In this document: piece after piece, positions 9,489-20,292 of the stretch
Layout of the letters: each line of letters begins with the position of its first letter
Numbering within the stretch: the first letter of the stretch is position 1
Assembly: GCA_947623455.1 (NCBI GenBank)
Contig: OX392533.1
Coordinates: forward strand, 32,548,229-32,612,228
Direction of reading: 5' to 3'
From: Mimachlamys varia
Lineage: Eukaryota > Mollusca > Bivalvia > Pectinida > Pectinidae
Length of the DNA: 64,000 nt
Translations under genes and position numbers: made by a program
The notes under the pieces: generated by a model
Seen by the model: the letters and a program-made list of their open reading frames with translations, nothing else
Told to the model about the DNA's origin: nothing
Databases searched by the model: none

Positions 9489-11657
9489 ATGTATATCAGT
9501 AAGTACACACTTTTCAATATTCTGAAATCCAATTTTTGGAACAAGTCTATATCTGATAAAATATCACATTTTATTAAGATTCTGGAGGATGAACTTAATG
9601 TCTCATTCAATGCAAATACTGCACAAATACACAATTTGGAGACTGCTCTTCATAAATTGAAACAAAAAGGATTACAAACATGTAAAAAGGGTGGAAAACA
9701 GTACAAAGAATTTGCTGAAAATTTGAAAAAATCATCTTATAACTGGAATGTTGGAATAGATTGTCACAGAATGGAAAAGAAAGTACAGGAAATGGAAGCA
9801 AAAAATGAGAAACTTGAAAAAGCAAATAAAACATTAGCAGAAAATATTGCTTTCTTACAAAAAGAAAACCAGGAGCTTAACAGTAAAGTAGAGAAAAGAA
9901 AGTTACATGACAAAACTAAACAAATAAACAACATTACTAATATCTGTTCTTCTCGAGGAAAGAGAAAGTCATTTGAAGATTGCAGTAAATCCCACCAGTC
10001 GAAATTACGGAAAATAGAAACAGAAAATTGTAAAAGTGCATTGTCATTTCTTGAAGAAAGTGGGTGTAAAGTTGTGTCTGTTAATATTCAACGTAATGGA
10101 AAATCTGAAAGTCTGAAAATTTTTGAGAAAACGGAGGAAGATAACATGGAATTGAGTATGGTACAGGGTGAAATTGAAGAGCTCAACATATTGTTATACA
10201 TTTTAGATTCTTTCAACATATCACAAAAGGCGTATCATGAAATATCAATGATATATAAGTCACTTCCTCGCAGTTATAAATTATCACAGTATGTAACTGC
10301 TCTGAACAATGAATTTAAAATAACTGACACCCCGGATGGTTTGGGAGTGCAACAATCTCTTAGAGAGAGGCTGACAGTTGTTGATAAATTGTTGAAAGAT
10401 GATACAGACTTCTCACAAAATGACAATGTGCTGCATGTTAAGGTGTCTGGGGATGGGACAAGGGTAGGAAAACATTTGCACTTTGTTAATGTAACATTTA
10501 CAGTTGTAAATGAATCAAGATGTGGATCAGCATAGGGAAATTATCCACTTGCAATTATCAAAACTGCAGAAAAGTATGAGGAGATGCTACTGGGTCTCTC
10601 GGACATCCGCAGTGATGTTAAAGATTTACAAGGAACAGTTCTACAGATAGGAAATAGAACATTTAGTGTCAGAATATACTCGGGAGGTGACTACAAGTTT
10701 TTGCTGACATGTGTAGGGAAACCGTCTATACAGAGTGAATTCACATGCATTTACTGTAAATGTGGGAGAAAAGATAGAGGAAATATTTCTAAAACTTGGT
10801 CTTTGTCAAATGTTGATCAAGGAGCAAGACTTCATTACTGCACTCATGAGAGCCAAGGGAATAGGAAAAAAACAAACAAGAATAGTTCATTCTCAATGAT
10901 AAGAAAGCCTTTATTTGAGGAAATACCACTAGGTGATGTTGTTGTAGACAACCGCCATATGTTTCTGAGAATAACTGATAAACTGTTTTCACTTTTAGTT
11001 GCAGAAATAAGAATGCTTGACAATATTTCCTCAACTTCTACATTTAGATCAGGATTGGATATAGAGAAGTTTCAACACATGAAATGCTTTGAACATATTT
11101 TGCAGCAACTGGGTATCAAATTCAGTTTCCATGTGAACAAGGAAACAAGCAAATTGGAGTACACAGATTTGCAAGGACCAGAAAAACATTTGTTACTGGA
11201 TAAACTGCAGATATCTGACTTGCATTTGGAAGATGAGAGAGCAAAACAAATTCAAGATATCTGGGATCGCTTTAATGTAATAACAGCATTATTGTCGACC
11301 AAAGATCCAAATCCAGATATTCTTCAAAAACATGTAGATGAGTGGAGCAATCTATATGTATCTGTATATCAGTGCCGTGATTTTACACCATATATGCACT
11401 TAATGCGTTGCCATGTGTGTGAACTTGTAAAAAGGCACCAAAACATTGTGAAATTTACACAAGGCCTTGAAAAGGCTAATGACAATATTACAAAGCAGTT
11501 TTACAGGGCAATGAACCACAAAGGAAATTGTGCTTTAAAACAAATTCTCGAAAAACAAAATAGGATGTTTGCACTTGAGAAATGTCAACGCCAGAAAGAA
11601 AAGCAGATGGAAGGTCATCGTCAAAACAAATGCCTTCAAAACACTTGTGAAATTTGA
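9489..11657 (+). pseudogene. RAG1/CMC-like DDE transposase-derived gene, large last exon (one in-frame TAG)
   Basis: One frame of about 723 codons, interrupted only by TAG at 10533-10535. The first ATG is 9489, but a splice acceptor near 9488-9498 may set the real exon start. Codons 95-140 form a Lys/Glu-rich coiled coil (EKLEKANKTLAENIAFLQKE). The catalytic-like part contains SGDGTR (Asp codon 10452), GGDYKFL (Asp 10689), CIYC (Cys 10746 and 10755), H-x4-H (His 11397 and 11412) and QGLEKANDN (Glu 11469). The second Asp is 19 residues before the first Cys and the second His 19 before the Glu. In RAG1 the same steps are 19 and 20 (D708-C727, H942-E962). This supports a RAG1/Transib/CMC-type RNase H fold; no search was run. 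No terminal inverted repeats were found. A 44-bp satellite begins directly after the TGA stop. Confidence 0.6.
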
Positions 11658-12009
11658 TGCACAAAATGTTTACTAGTCCATAGTCCTGGTTATAAGTATA
11701 GTGCACAAAATGTTTACTAGTCTATAGTCTTGGTTATAAGTATAGTGCACAAAATGATTACTAGTCCATAGTCCTGGTTATAAGTATATAGTGCACAAAA
11801 TGTTTACTAGTCTATAGTCTTGGTTATAAGTATAGTGCACAAAATGTTTACTAGTCCATAGTCCTGGTTATAAGTATAGTGCACAAAATGTTTACTAGTC
11901 TATAGTCCTGGTTATAAGTATAGTGCACAAAATGTTTACTAGTCCATAGTCCTGGTTATAAGTATAGTGCACAAAATGTTTACTAGTCTATTGTCTTGGT
12001 TATAAGTAT
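11658..12009 (+). repeat. 44-bp minisatellite, 8 copies
   Basis: Copies start at 11658, 11702, 11746, 11792, 11836, 11880, 11924 and 11968 (one unit is 46 bp). Each contains TGCACAAAATGTTTACTAGT. Variants alternate mostly between 'ccatagtcct' and 'ctatagtctt', so the array behaves as an 88-bp dimer. It begins immediately after the stop codon of the transposase-like gene, in its presumed 3' UTR. Confidence 0.95.
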
Positions 12010-12299
12010 GCAATCATTAGAAAACATTTACCTCCAGAGTTGTTTAAACAATGTAATAGTATATGTTTGCAAGCCAAGACATTCATATTGCCAATTACTA
12101 TGAAATATTTTTTGTTTGAAGATTTAGCTGATTCTTAAATCTTGTAGAAGTTTGAATTAACATAGCTTTGCCATGCTCTTGTATTATGTACAAATTATAT
12201 TTTTTGCAAGCTAAGACATTAATCTGCATGTCATTGAATGTTTTTGATATTGTAGAATTTATCATTAATATTGTACATTTGAAATGTTTGAAGTAATAT

Positions 12300-12772
12300 C
12301 ATGGTTCATACAGAAATGAAAAGTGCTTGAAAATTGCCCATGTGAATGAAAAATGCTTGAATTTCATCAAAACCTTATTTTCCCTTGAAAAGTGATTGAA
12401 TTTTAAACAATTGTGCTTGAATTTGATTAAAAAATGCTTGAATTTGATGAAAGAAAACTTGATTAATATTTAGGGGAAAACTAATTGCATCTCTGTAGAA
12501 TATTGATATGTCCTATGTGTCAATGATACAAAATGTATGTAATAATAAAAATTGCACATGTACTGTACCAGAATAGTTGTCATGGGTAGGTATTTGTATG
12601 TAACTGGGTATATTTGAATTGTCTTATGTTTTCGGAACTCAAAATTCAAAATGCCATGACATTCTTCCCGAAGTTTACCTTCTGAAAGAGTACTTGAAAA
12701 GTGCTTGAAAATTCAAATGAAAACTGCTTGAAAGTGCTTGAAAAACATGTCGGTTTATCTGTATGAACCATG
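12300..12772. mobile_element. MITE with CATGGTTCATACAGA termini
   Basis: CATGGTTCATACAGA at 12300-12314 is the exact inverted complement of TCTGTATGAACCATG at 12758-12772. Both ends are flanked by 'aatat', a likely 5-bp duplication. The interior carries many AAAGTGCTTGAA/AAATGCTTGAATTT motifs and no ORF. Confidence 0.7.
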
Positions 12773-13182
12773 AATATGGGTTTGTTATGTTCCAGTACAT
12801 GTAATTACCAGTATTGATATTTTTGTACACAAAGTCATCAATTTACATAGTTACCAGTAATGTTAATGATATTTTGCATTCAATGATTCATCTTACAGTG
12901 CCGAACTTTGAAGTGATATCTTTTTTCTTTGCTATTGGATCAATTGCCATAATTAATGTGTTTTAAACATTCCTTTTTTATATGTAACTATTATTTTTTT
13001 ATCTACCATTATAAGTTTACCTAGTAATGATCATTTACATTCATATGTGATTTTTATTTGGTTTTTTTATTATGATTTTGTTTATTTACATAAATTTATA
13101 CACCAAGACATGGTGCTAACCTAAAACTAATTGAATAATTAATTACTTGTTATTGTTAACATTAAAATGATATTAAAGGACA
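12773..13182. other. AT-rich probable 3' UTR or intergenic stretch
   Basis: No coding sequence seen. Very AT-rich, leading to the polyadenylation-like signal at 13183. Confidence 0.4.
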
Positions 13183-13192
13183 AATAAATAAA
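13183..13192 (+). terminator. Candidate polyadenylation signal (overlapping AATAAA)
   Basis: Two overlapping AATAAA hexamers are followed by an A-rich run. This could end the transcript of the plus-strand transposase-like gene or be the tail of a retroposed copy. Another AATAAA lies near 12543. Confidence 0.35.
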
Positions 13193-13824
13193 ATTAAAAA
13201 AAAAATATATTTTTGTCATCAAATTGTGTCAGTTAGGGTATGAATTTGCCCTCACACCGGCTGATTTCTGTGCCTGAATGAAACGTGAAATGACGTCTCT
13301 AAATTTGATTGGTCGATATTTTTAATACTCTGTATCAATTTTTAGATATATAACGGGGATTTCCGTTGAGAGAGTTAGTTGATTGGCGAAGTTATTTCAA
13401 AAATAGAACACATTCTTGCTGAAGGGAAGACCCAAGATGGCTGATGAACCATGCATTACATGCTGCGACCACATATGAAAACATAAGAAATGACGACACC
13501 TTTTTTATATTCTGTGCTATAGGAATGGGCTTAGAATGCAAATTAATAGATACTGTAGTGGATGCGAAAGGATCAGACGTGAAATGTTAACGTTGCAGTC
13601 ATACTTCGACAATGAAGTCATATTTGCTGGTATTTCAAGCGGATATTTGGCATGTGCTGACAGACAAGGGAGATAATCCACGATTCAAAACGAAGCTCAG
13701 TTATTTCGGCGTATGTTTAATTTGGTTTTGAGATCTTCGAACCCTATCTGTTCCGACTACAGTTTCTAAGGAAGTGCCTACATTTTATTTTTTATCTTTG
13801 CATGGTAATTAATAAGTGTAACGA
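13193..13824. other. Intron sequence, no gene seen
   Basis: Mixed-composition stretch of the gene A intron without a recognisable ORF or repeat family. Confidence 0.45.
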
Positions 13825-14290
13825 TGGTACAGGTACAGGTACAGGTAGGGCACAATCATCCTGCCCACATTGCGTGATCGTAGAAGGCGACTAAACTTGG
13901 GATCTGATCTTTCCATTCTTTCTACACAACTTTTTCCTTCCTAACGTCTCCCCTCACTTTTGGCATTTAGTTAAGCATTCGCCCCTGCTAGGGAAACCAG
14001 CGTCTCTAACAATGGTAGTTTCTACTCGCTGCTTGACGTTCAGTATTATTGGAGTGGAAAGACTGGTTCGCCAGTTTTCAGTATAATGTGACCAGGTTGG
14101 GTGTTCTGCTTGGGGTCTTCGGCAGTATACTTCAATGTGGTAGTACTTAACATAGGCAAAAGATCCGGACTATCGCAAGAAGGCTAACACGAACGTAAAG
14201 CATACAACGGGAGGTCAACCTGAAATGACCCTGGTTGCAACTGTCTTCTGTAAATAACCTAAGCTGTTATTATGACACAAACCAAACAAA
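13825..14290 (+). repeat. SINE-like dispersed repeat, copy 1
   Basis: Starts with a short (ggtaca) repeat and 'gggcacaatcatcctgccca', includes 'gaaggcgactaaacttggga', and ends with 'gctgttattatgacacaaac caaacaaaccc'. A second copy (25975-26460) has the same order and ends 'gctgttaatgggacgtaaaa'. Non-coding with a simple A/C-rich tail, as in short retroposons. Confidence 0.6.
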
Positions 14291-14306
14291 CCCAACTGTT
14301 ACTTAC

Positions 14307-14475
14307 CCGATGCCAGCTCCAAGTTCAACTATATGAAGACCTTGTAATATGGGAAGATATGACAATATTTCCGACGTATCATCCTGATGGAGTTCTGGTG
14401 CTCTCGAATTTAACATCATCCCTTGGAAGGAAGCATCCTGCTTTTCCCAACTCTTCTTCAGTGCTGAACGTTTAT
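14307..14475 (-). CDS. Phosphoethanolamine N-methyltransferase-like gene A, exon 1b (SAM motif I)
   Basis: 169-bp exon from an acceptor (minus strand ...gctgtttttag) to the donor GTAAGTAAC. Reads KRSALKKSWEKQDASFQGMM, EILSYLP and HIVELGAGIG, the N-terminal helix and glycine-rich SAM loop of the family. The ATG at 14486-14488 lies inside the intron and is not the start; an upstream exon must supply the first residues and was not found. Outgoing phase 2 joins exon 2 (1804-2096) across a 12.2-kb intron. The gene B counterpart at 52023-52191 is also 169 bp. Confidence 0.85.
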
Positions 14476-15074
14476 CTAAAAACAGCAATGTATCAAGTTA
14501 CAACAAAAGTCAATACATTTGTTTGATTTGGAACAACTCTAGACCAAAACTGTAATCGCATATGAAGAGATGAAAAATTTCACATGATTGCCAAAGAATC
14601 ACATAACTCCCTTAAAAGAAGTCGAAATATGAAATTAAAATGCTGATGCACACCTACATAACAAGCAATTCATTCATGTGAAATTTCATCAAAATCGACG
14701 AGGACAAGGTTTTCCCATATAGGGCCATAAATCCCGAACAGGGGGTCAATATATGAACTTATAATGTAATGTACAACTACAAAACATATTGATCATCCAT
14801 GTGAAGCTTCGATAAAATGATTGCTTGTTAGTGAAGAAAGATTTTCTGGACAAATTATTTTGCATGAAGGGACATGATCTCCCTTAAAAAAATTTGAACA
14901 GGATATAATAATACGACATGAATGCTCCAAATGAGAATTAAAACATTTTTGTTTTTTTTTAATATCCACTGGTGTTAGACAAGGATCAGCAATGTCTGTC
15001 ATACCATTTAAATATTTTTTTCAAAGTCAAATTGCACTGTTACTGTGGGGGAAAAGGTTATGATATAACCACAT
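14476..15074. other. Dispersed-repeat-like sequence, no gene seen
   Basis: Contains 'aactcccttaaaagaagtcg' and 'aaaatgctgatgcacaccta', partly echoed at 15418-15475 ('aactccctaaaacgagatcg', 'aaaatgccgatgcacgacta'). This is a degenerate repeat pair flanking the next element. Confidence 0.4.
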
Positions 15075-15406
15075 GGGCTAGGCACGGACCTATGTCACTA
15101 TGAAATGATTGTCAAATATATTTGTTTACCTTTCTCGAATATAACCCCTCCCACTACTACATATCTGTGACAAGGGAAAGAATTAGCCTGAACGGGAAAA
15201 TCGACATATTTTCACTCTATGCTTGTATTCGTCTCTAAATGAAGTCCAAATTTTTATATGCATGCCACATTTTAAACGCGAAACCTTTATCTTTCAGCCG
15301 ATGCCAAATGTATCCCGCTATACGCATGTAATAGCTTACAAGGCTGCCTATAATCCGAGGTTTGGCATGATGTCATTTCATAGCGACATAGGTCTGTGCC
15401 TAGCCC
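15075..15406. mobile_element. Inverted-repeat element, 34-bp termini
   Basis: GGGCTAGGCACGGACCTATG... (15075-15108) and its inverted complement (15373-15406) match over 34 bp with 2 mismatches. Interior is 264 bp, non-coding. A MITE is likely; I did not identify a clear target duplication. Confidence 0.65.
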
Positions 15407-15496
15407 CTGTTGTCATAACTCCCTAAAACGAGATCGAATTCTGAAATAAAAATGCCGATGCACGACTACATGATTTCCCCGATGTGAATAGCAATG

Positions 15497-15748
15497 TCAG
15501 AACTTGATATTCCACGCAGAGATTAAGTTATTATCTACAGCTTCGAACTCATCATGTAGTCCTCGACTTCGTGAATTCACCATGAATGTGGCGATAGTCA
15601 TATCTAAACTGCTGAGTTTATGCTGAACAACATGGCGAGGCAGATCGCCAATTTGAAATGTATAAGAAGTCATTGAGACAATGGAGACAAAAGAAAGATT
15701 TATCTCCGCTACATAGAACAAAATGAGCAAAACGGTACGGTAAAACAT
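15497..15748 (-). CDS. Small ORF with signal-peptide-like N terminus
   Basis: 83 codons. The first about 25 (MFYRTVLLILFYVAEINLSF...) are hydrophobic and resemble a secretion signal, followed by a polar stretch without cysteines. No family recognised. It could be the first exon of a minus-strand secreted protein gene or a chance ORF; there is no adjacent supporting exon. Confidence 0.2.
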   Translation of the reverse strand: MFYRTVLLILFYVAEINLSFVSIVSMTSYTFQIGDLPRHVVQHKLSSLDMTIATFMVNSRSRGLHDEFEAVDNNLISAWNIKF

Positions 15749-15949
15749 TCTGGCAGGACTTGAAACTGAGCTTCAGTCATGATTACTGCCCAGAGAGATA
15801 GTGGAGATGTGTGTCGACGGTTGTGATCAGACTTAAAGCATTGTCCATGGCGAAACAAATGAAAATTAATTATTTCACCGGTGGCCCTACCTGGTGTTAC
15901 TGATTAATGAAACGTAACCAGCTCTCGATTGGAAATCTGACAACAGTTG

Positions 15950-16346
15950 AACAGTCACTATCATCAGACTTGGATCAGTATTTAACGACTTTTATGGGTT
16001 TATTTTAAAAACGATGGACAAATTAAGTATCCCACCTCGCAGAATCGGAAACATAGACGAGGTACCGATGAAGTTTGATGCGCCTCCAAATATCACTGTA
16101 GATACAACAGGATCACGGGCTGTAAATATGGTTACGACTGGACAGGGAAAAACAAGTTTTACTGTTGTCCTTTCTTGTATGGGAAATGGACGCAAACTGA
16201 TTGATATCGTTTTCTTCAAACGATTGACTGTTTCAAAAGAACAATTTTTATCTGGTGGTGTTGTGAGATGTAATCAGAAATGTTGGATGAATATCGATGA
16301 GATGTCTACATGGATTGATACTTGCAAGCGTCCGGTGCTTTCTTGA
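15950..16346 (+). pseudogene. pogo/Tigger-type transposase fragment
   Basis: Residues of the DDE_1 domain are clear: RRIGNIDEVPMKFDAPPN, followed by the TGQGKTSFTVVLSCMGNG block and IFFKR/FKRLTVSK-like region, ending WMNIDEMSTWI. The first catalytic Asp is in NIDE. The N-terminal DNA-binding part and the second and third catalytic Asp are absent. Upstream sequence (from about 15950) reads as the preceding piece in another frame or after a stop. A dead relic, distinct from the longer pogo gene at 23086-25012. Confidence 0.75.
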
Positions 16347-16610
16347 GGCAAGTATTTTGGTTATGGCAATTTTGTAGGTCATATTTTCTACGTTTTAGAA
16401 AAAGTATGTCATTAGTATGACAATGGTATTTCAATTTTGGTTACCCGTAAAACCATTTTTGTAAACACGGGTCATTGTAGTTTGAATATACCGTATATAT
16501 GTATGTTTATTGGATATGTTTGGGCAAGTGTTCTGTATACATGTATGCAGAATGCTCACGGCACTGAAGCAAGAACAGTTTTCGTTTATTTGTCTTCAGT
16601 AATAAAGTTT

Positions 16611-16949
16611 AAGGCCCAACAGAGGTAACTTCAGGAAATTTTTCGGAGTGGAAAAATTATGAAATAAATCCAGTTGATAACCATGCAAAACTAAGTCTAC
16701 AAAAATAAGTCTAAAACGAAGTAAATCTGAGCTCTAGATAACAGAGAAAATTACAAAGAATCGGAAATGAATCAGGTGTGGCCCAAGTAAGAAGACAGTT
16801 CAAAATGGACGCGTGTTTTACTGCTGTTGTACCGGTAACCGCGTAAGAATTAAATATTGCTGATATCTTATTAATATAAAATATTAATCTTAACTAAATC
16901 TATAAATATAATAAGTTATTAGGCTTGATTTTCGCTTCAAATTGGGCCT
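16611..16949. mobile_element. TTAA element family 2, diverged copy
   Basis: Inverted relative to the copy at 52765-53150. Shares 'aaggcccaac...gtaacttcagg' at the left, 'gtggcccaagtaagaagaca', 'gcgtgttttactgctgttgt', 'ttaactaaatctataaatat' and 'attgggcct' at the right. Ends next to TTAA at the left and CTAA at the right. Confidence 0.65.
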
Positions 16950-17724
16950 CTAAAACAAACAAACAAACTAGAATGGTAGTTCAAGTCATCGAACAAAGTA
17001 CATGTAGCTGAATTTTGCATTTCCTCTTGAGTGAAAATAAAATAAAATAAGGAATACATATCTTCATTTTCGGAGAATTTTATAGCCGAGTATGACAGGA
17101 ATTAACATTCATCCCGCAATGACCGATTCGATTAATTGTAATCAATGCATCGTTGTGTTGTTCCGGTTCCAATAGGTGATTTATTTTGAACATTTTCTTT
17201 TTCAATATGTACTTATTCATTTATATTTTTTTAGTAATGGGTGCCGATTTAAGCTGTAACTGTATTTCACGACTGTTGCGACTGTAAACCGTTGAACAGA
17301 ATACAGGTTGCGCCAAACGTCTGGTCGTGTATACAATGTGTATTGTCGACTATACACGGCAACGAGGGGGCCATGTAGCAAAATGTATGCTGTGCACGAC
17401 AACGGTACGGAATATGCCTTTATGTGTACGTACACATTTATGATACCGAGTTTCATCGCGAACCTACTATCCCAATTGCATGTTAAAAAATGAAGTTCTC
17501 ATTCAAGTAAATATTGCCAGTTTTTACCAAGTTATACATGTACATAGACCATATAATACAATGTATGTAAACATTTCTGGCATGGAGCAGAAAAGATGTG
17601 TAAATTTTGGATAACTAACGGTCTTATTCCTAATGACTCCTTTGATACTGCCTCACTTTTGGCGTTCAGTGGAGGGTTCGCCAATGCGAGGAATACTTTG
17701 AGGGGGTTATGTAAAGATTACGTA
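16950..17724. other. No gene recognised
   Basis: Short ORFs only (under 80 codons), none with a recognisable domain. Confidence 0.45.
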
Positions 17725-17830
17725 ACACACACATATGCTGCACCTTTTAAATTTTGTAATAGATACAGTATGCCGCCGAAAAATAAAATTAAACTGCATC
17801 ATACAGCTATTACGTCAGGGGACACATCTC
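17725..17830 (+). repeat. Dispersed repeat D, copy 1
   Basis: 'acacacatatgctgcacctt', 'agatacagtatgccg' and 'attaaactgcatcatacagc' recur at 38562-38640 and 55005-55085 in the same order. Short non-coding family, function unknown. Confidence 0.6.
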
Positions 17831-18224
17831 AATATTGTACCAGACATTCCCATAAAACTAAAATTCATTAAAAACCGAGATAATGCATGGTCAGACAAAA
17901 TTGTGTTCATTTGATTTTTTAGTTGGCCTGTACAAAATATCCCGACCTTTGCTAGAAATACTTTTTTCAAATGAATTCCAAATGTCTTTATATATATGTA
18001 TATTGAAAATGTACAATTTCCGCAAGTTAAGCCTTAATCCAATTTCGAGTCCCTGTTATTTACAAAACTGGAACCACTGGTTGGTGACGTCAAAGTGTGG
18101 ACTTAAATACCTCACGTGATCACTGGCTGCATACACACTCGTCGGTAATTTTCTTACAACCATAAATGAACATAATCTTCCTCAGAATTTTCAATGAAGG
18201 AATGAAATGTTCACTCTAATTAAA
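17831..18224. other. No gene recognised
   Basis: Short ORFs only. A TGACGTCA palindrome lies at 18085-18092. Confidence 0.4.
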
Positions 18225-18290
18225 TACAAATCCTTAAGCTTGTTCTCACTCCGTTTTACAAGAAGTTATCGGAACGGCGCGGAGATAAAG
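18225..18290. mobile_element. MITE-B, heavily deleted relic
   Basis: 'cttgttctcactccgtttta' is fused directly to 'cggaacggcgcggagataaa', the two inner arms of MITE-B. The terminal CAATCTG bases are lost. Confidence 0.6.
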
Positions 18291-19519
18291 ATATTTTTAA
18301 ACCGGATTTTGAAATGATTTGGTATACTGATTTTGACACTTTATATGAACGTTGTAAACTTAGAGATTGCAAAGACCGACAAAGTCCGTCTACGGACGAA
18401 CAAGCTGATACCATTATACCCCCTAACCTCTGCGCAGAGGATATGAAAATGAAAACTCCTAAATAGGATTATAAACCGTTGTGCAGATTTGCCTAATGAA
18501 CATTAATATCCCCATTCAAATCAAAACATACATTCTTTGAAACAAAGAGAAGAAAAAAAACTATAATATACACCCAAGAAATATTTAATACATTTTGATC
18601 AGGATTATTACCTTATTGCTGAGTAAAAAAAAATAAAACATTTCCTAAATTAGCATATTACTTTGACCAAATTCGCTTCAATTGCTTTATCCGTTAATAA
18701 AAGTACACAAGCGGACCAAGAAACATCATATCAGAATGACAATATGTCTCGGTCAGTTCATGGCGGGGCATACAATGTATAACTACGTAATTAAACCAAG
18801 ATATAAGGAATGTTTCATATAAGAGAAATTAAAGTAAACTATGAATTGCACAAAAGTTAAATACAACTATCCCTAACATTCACAAACGCATTAGTTTACA
18901 CCAATGAACACATTGAACAATTCAACATCAGGAGAAAACCAAACTGAAATAAAAAAATGTTTAAAGTTAAGACAAGTGCTTTTTTTGTGATAAACCTGAA
19001 ACTGAATTGGTTACCCGAATTATGTGACCGGTGTAAACTGCATTTTACAAACTTACCATTTTCCATCGCGAACAATTTTGCAGCTCCCCTTAAACAACCG
19101 CTCCTTGCATGTGAAATAAATACTAATACATGTGCTATTTTTATGCAACGTATGTTTTAATTATACACACATATGGTGTATTTAAATATATTTCAAACAC
19201 TGCAGGTGTTGCAGTAATAAAACGGCATTCACAAATAAAACAGGAAACAGGTGTTCCGTTTATAGATTCCTTGTATAAACACAGCCGATCGTTAACCAAT
19301 ATTATCTACCATTGTTTCCATTTGTTTGTTCCCACCTATTGGGCCCTAACATCACTGAAGAGTCCTGGGAGGAGGAACAGCTGTATGATGCAGTTAAATT
19401 CATTTTTCAGCATACTGTATCTATAACTAAATTTAAAAGATGCAGCATATGTGTGTGTTACGTCATCTTTATTCGTTTGTCTGTCCGCCAAAAAAACTAT
19501 ATATCTCGCCGGAAGTAAC
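18291..19519. other. No gene recognised
   Basis: AT-rich with overlapping ORFs below 100 codons (18957-19160, 19130-19426, 19312-19518) that show no family features. Confidence 0.4.
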
Positions 19520-20105
19520 CGCTTTAGGATTCAAGAAATCTAAGGATTGCAGCACAGGAGACGATTTCAATTTCCCGATCGTGATTTTTCCATTTTTTGA
19601 TAGTAACATCCCTGCCTTTCCAACTTATAGTGTTTAAATGTCGCAGTTGATTCTTTATTCTAGGGCTTGCTCTAAATATCGTTATTTATTGATCGATGTC
19701 GACTGCTAACAAAGGGATTCGAGAGATGCAGGTTGATAAGAACTATGGGCAAGTTTTATGGTCGCTATCTTTGTCTCATTGAAAATATTCTGCATCTGCA
19801 TTCATGCATGTGATATAAAGATGGACGTTTTGAGTATGCTTACATGTACCTGTTGTGATTGAAAATGATTCGGTTCTCATTTGGAGGACATGATGTTTTC
19901 TTAGATGTGACAAACATTTACATGGTGGGTGTTGTTGGTGAAGCAGAAGACGTTTTCTCTTTCGGAACAACTGATCTTGTTCTCTTTTACGAGGGCGTCC
20001 ATGTGAATCTTTCCTTTGTTCATAATTAGTCTCTAGTTTAATCGATTATGAGTTCGGATTATGGTTTTGTTGACGCTTTAATATTCTTTGATTTTTTTCT
20101 TTACT
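19520..20105 (+). mobile_element. PLE copy: RT C-terminal remnant and tail
   Basis: 'gattttcaatttcccgatcg' and 'gatagtaacatccctgcctt' correspond to the FPxxxFPFFDSNIPAFP region. 'tcgcagttgattctttattc tagggcttgctctaaatatc' matches MSQLI(R)YSRACSKY with an early stop. The tail with the hairpin (19910-20010) is diverged and its GATGA box reads GGTGA. Confidence 0.75.
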
Positions 20106-20199
20106 TCACACTAGAAAACTGTCATCAGCACAACGTAATTTCGTCACAACAAACACACTAAGCCCACCAACATTCACATCGAAAATTCTGAAAGCGGTA

Positions 20200-20292
20200 G
20201 TTTGATTGGCTTTTGCAAAAAGTCACCAGAACAAGGTCTGATAAAGGACGATGTCGTTGTATAACGGAGTGAGAATAATAATCTGCATTTTA
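20200..20292. mobile_element. MITE-B, truncated copy
   Basis: Retains 'ataacggagtgagaataata atctgcattttaattagatt g', the arm ending in the family terminus. The other end is missing. Confidence 0.6.

Noticed and set aside
11658..12009. CRISPR-like regular repeats
   Set aside because: No unique spacers; units are contiguous tandem copies in a eukaryotic context. The same applies to the 32-, 18- and 72-bp arrays.
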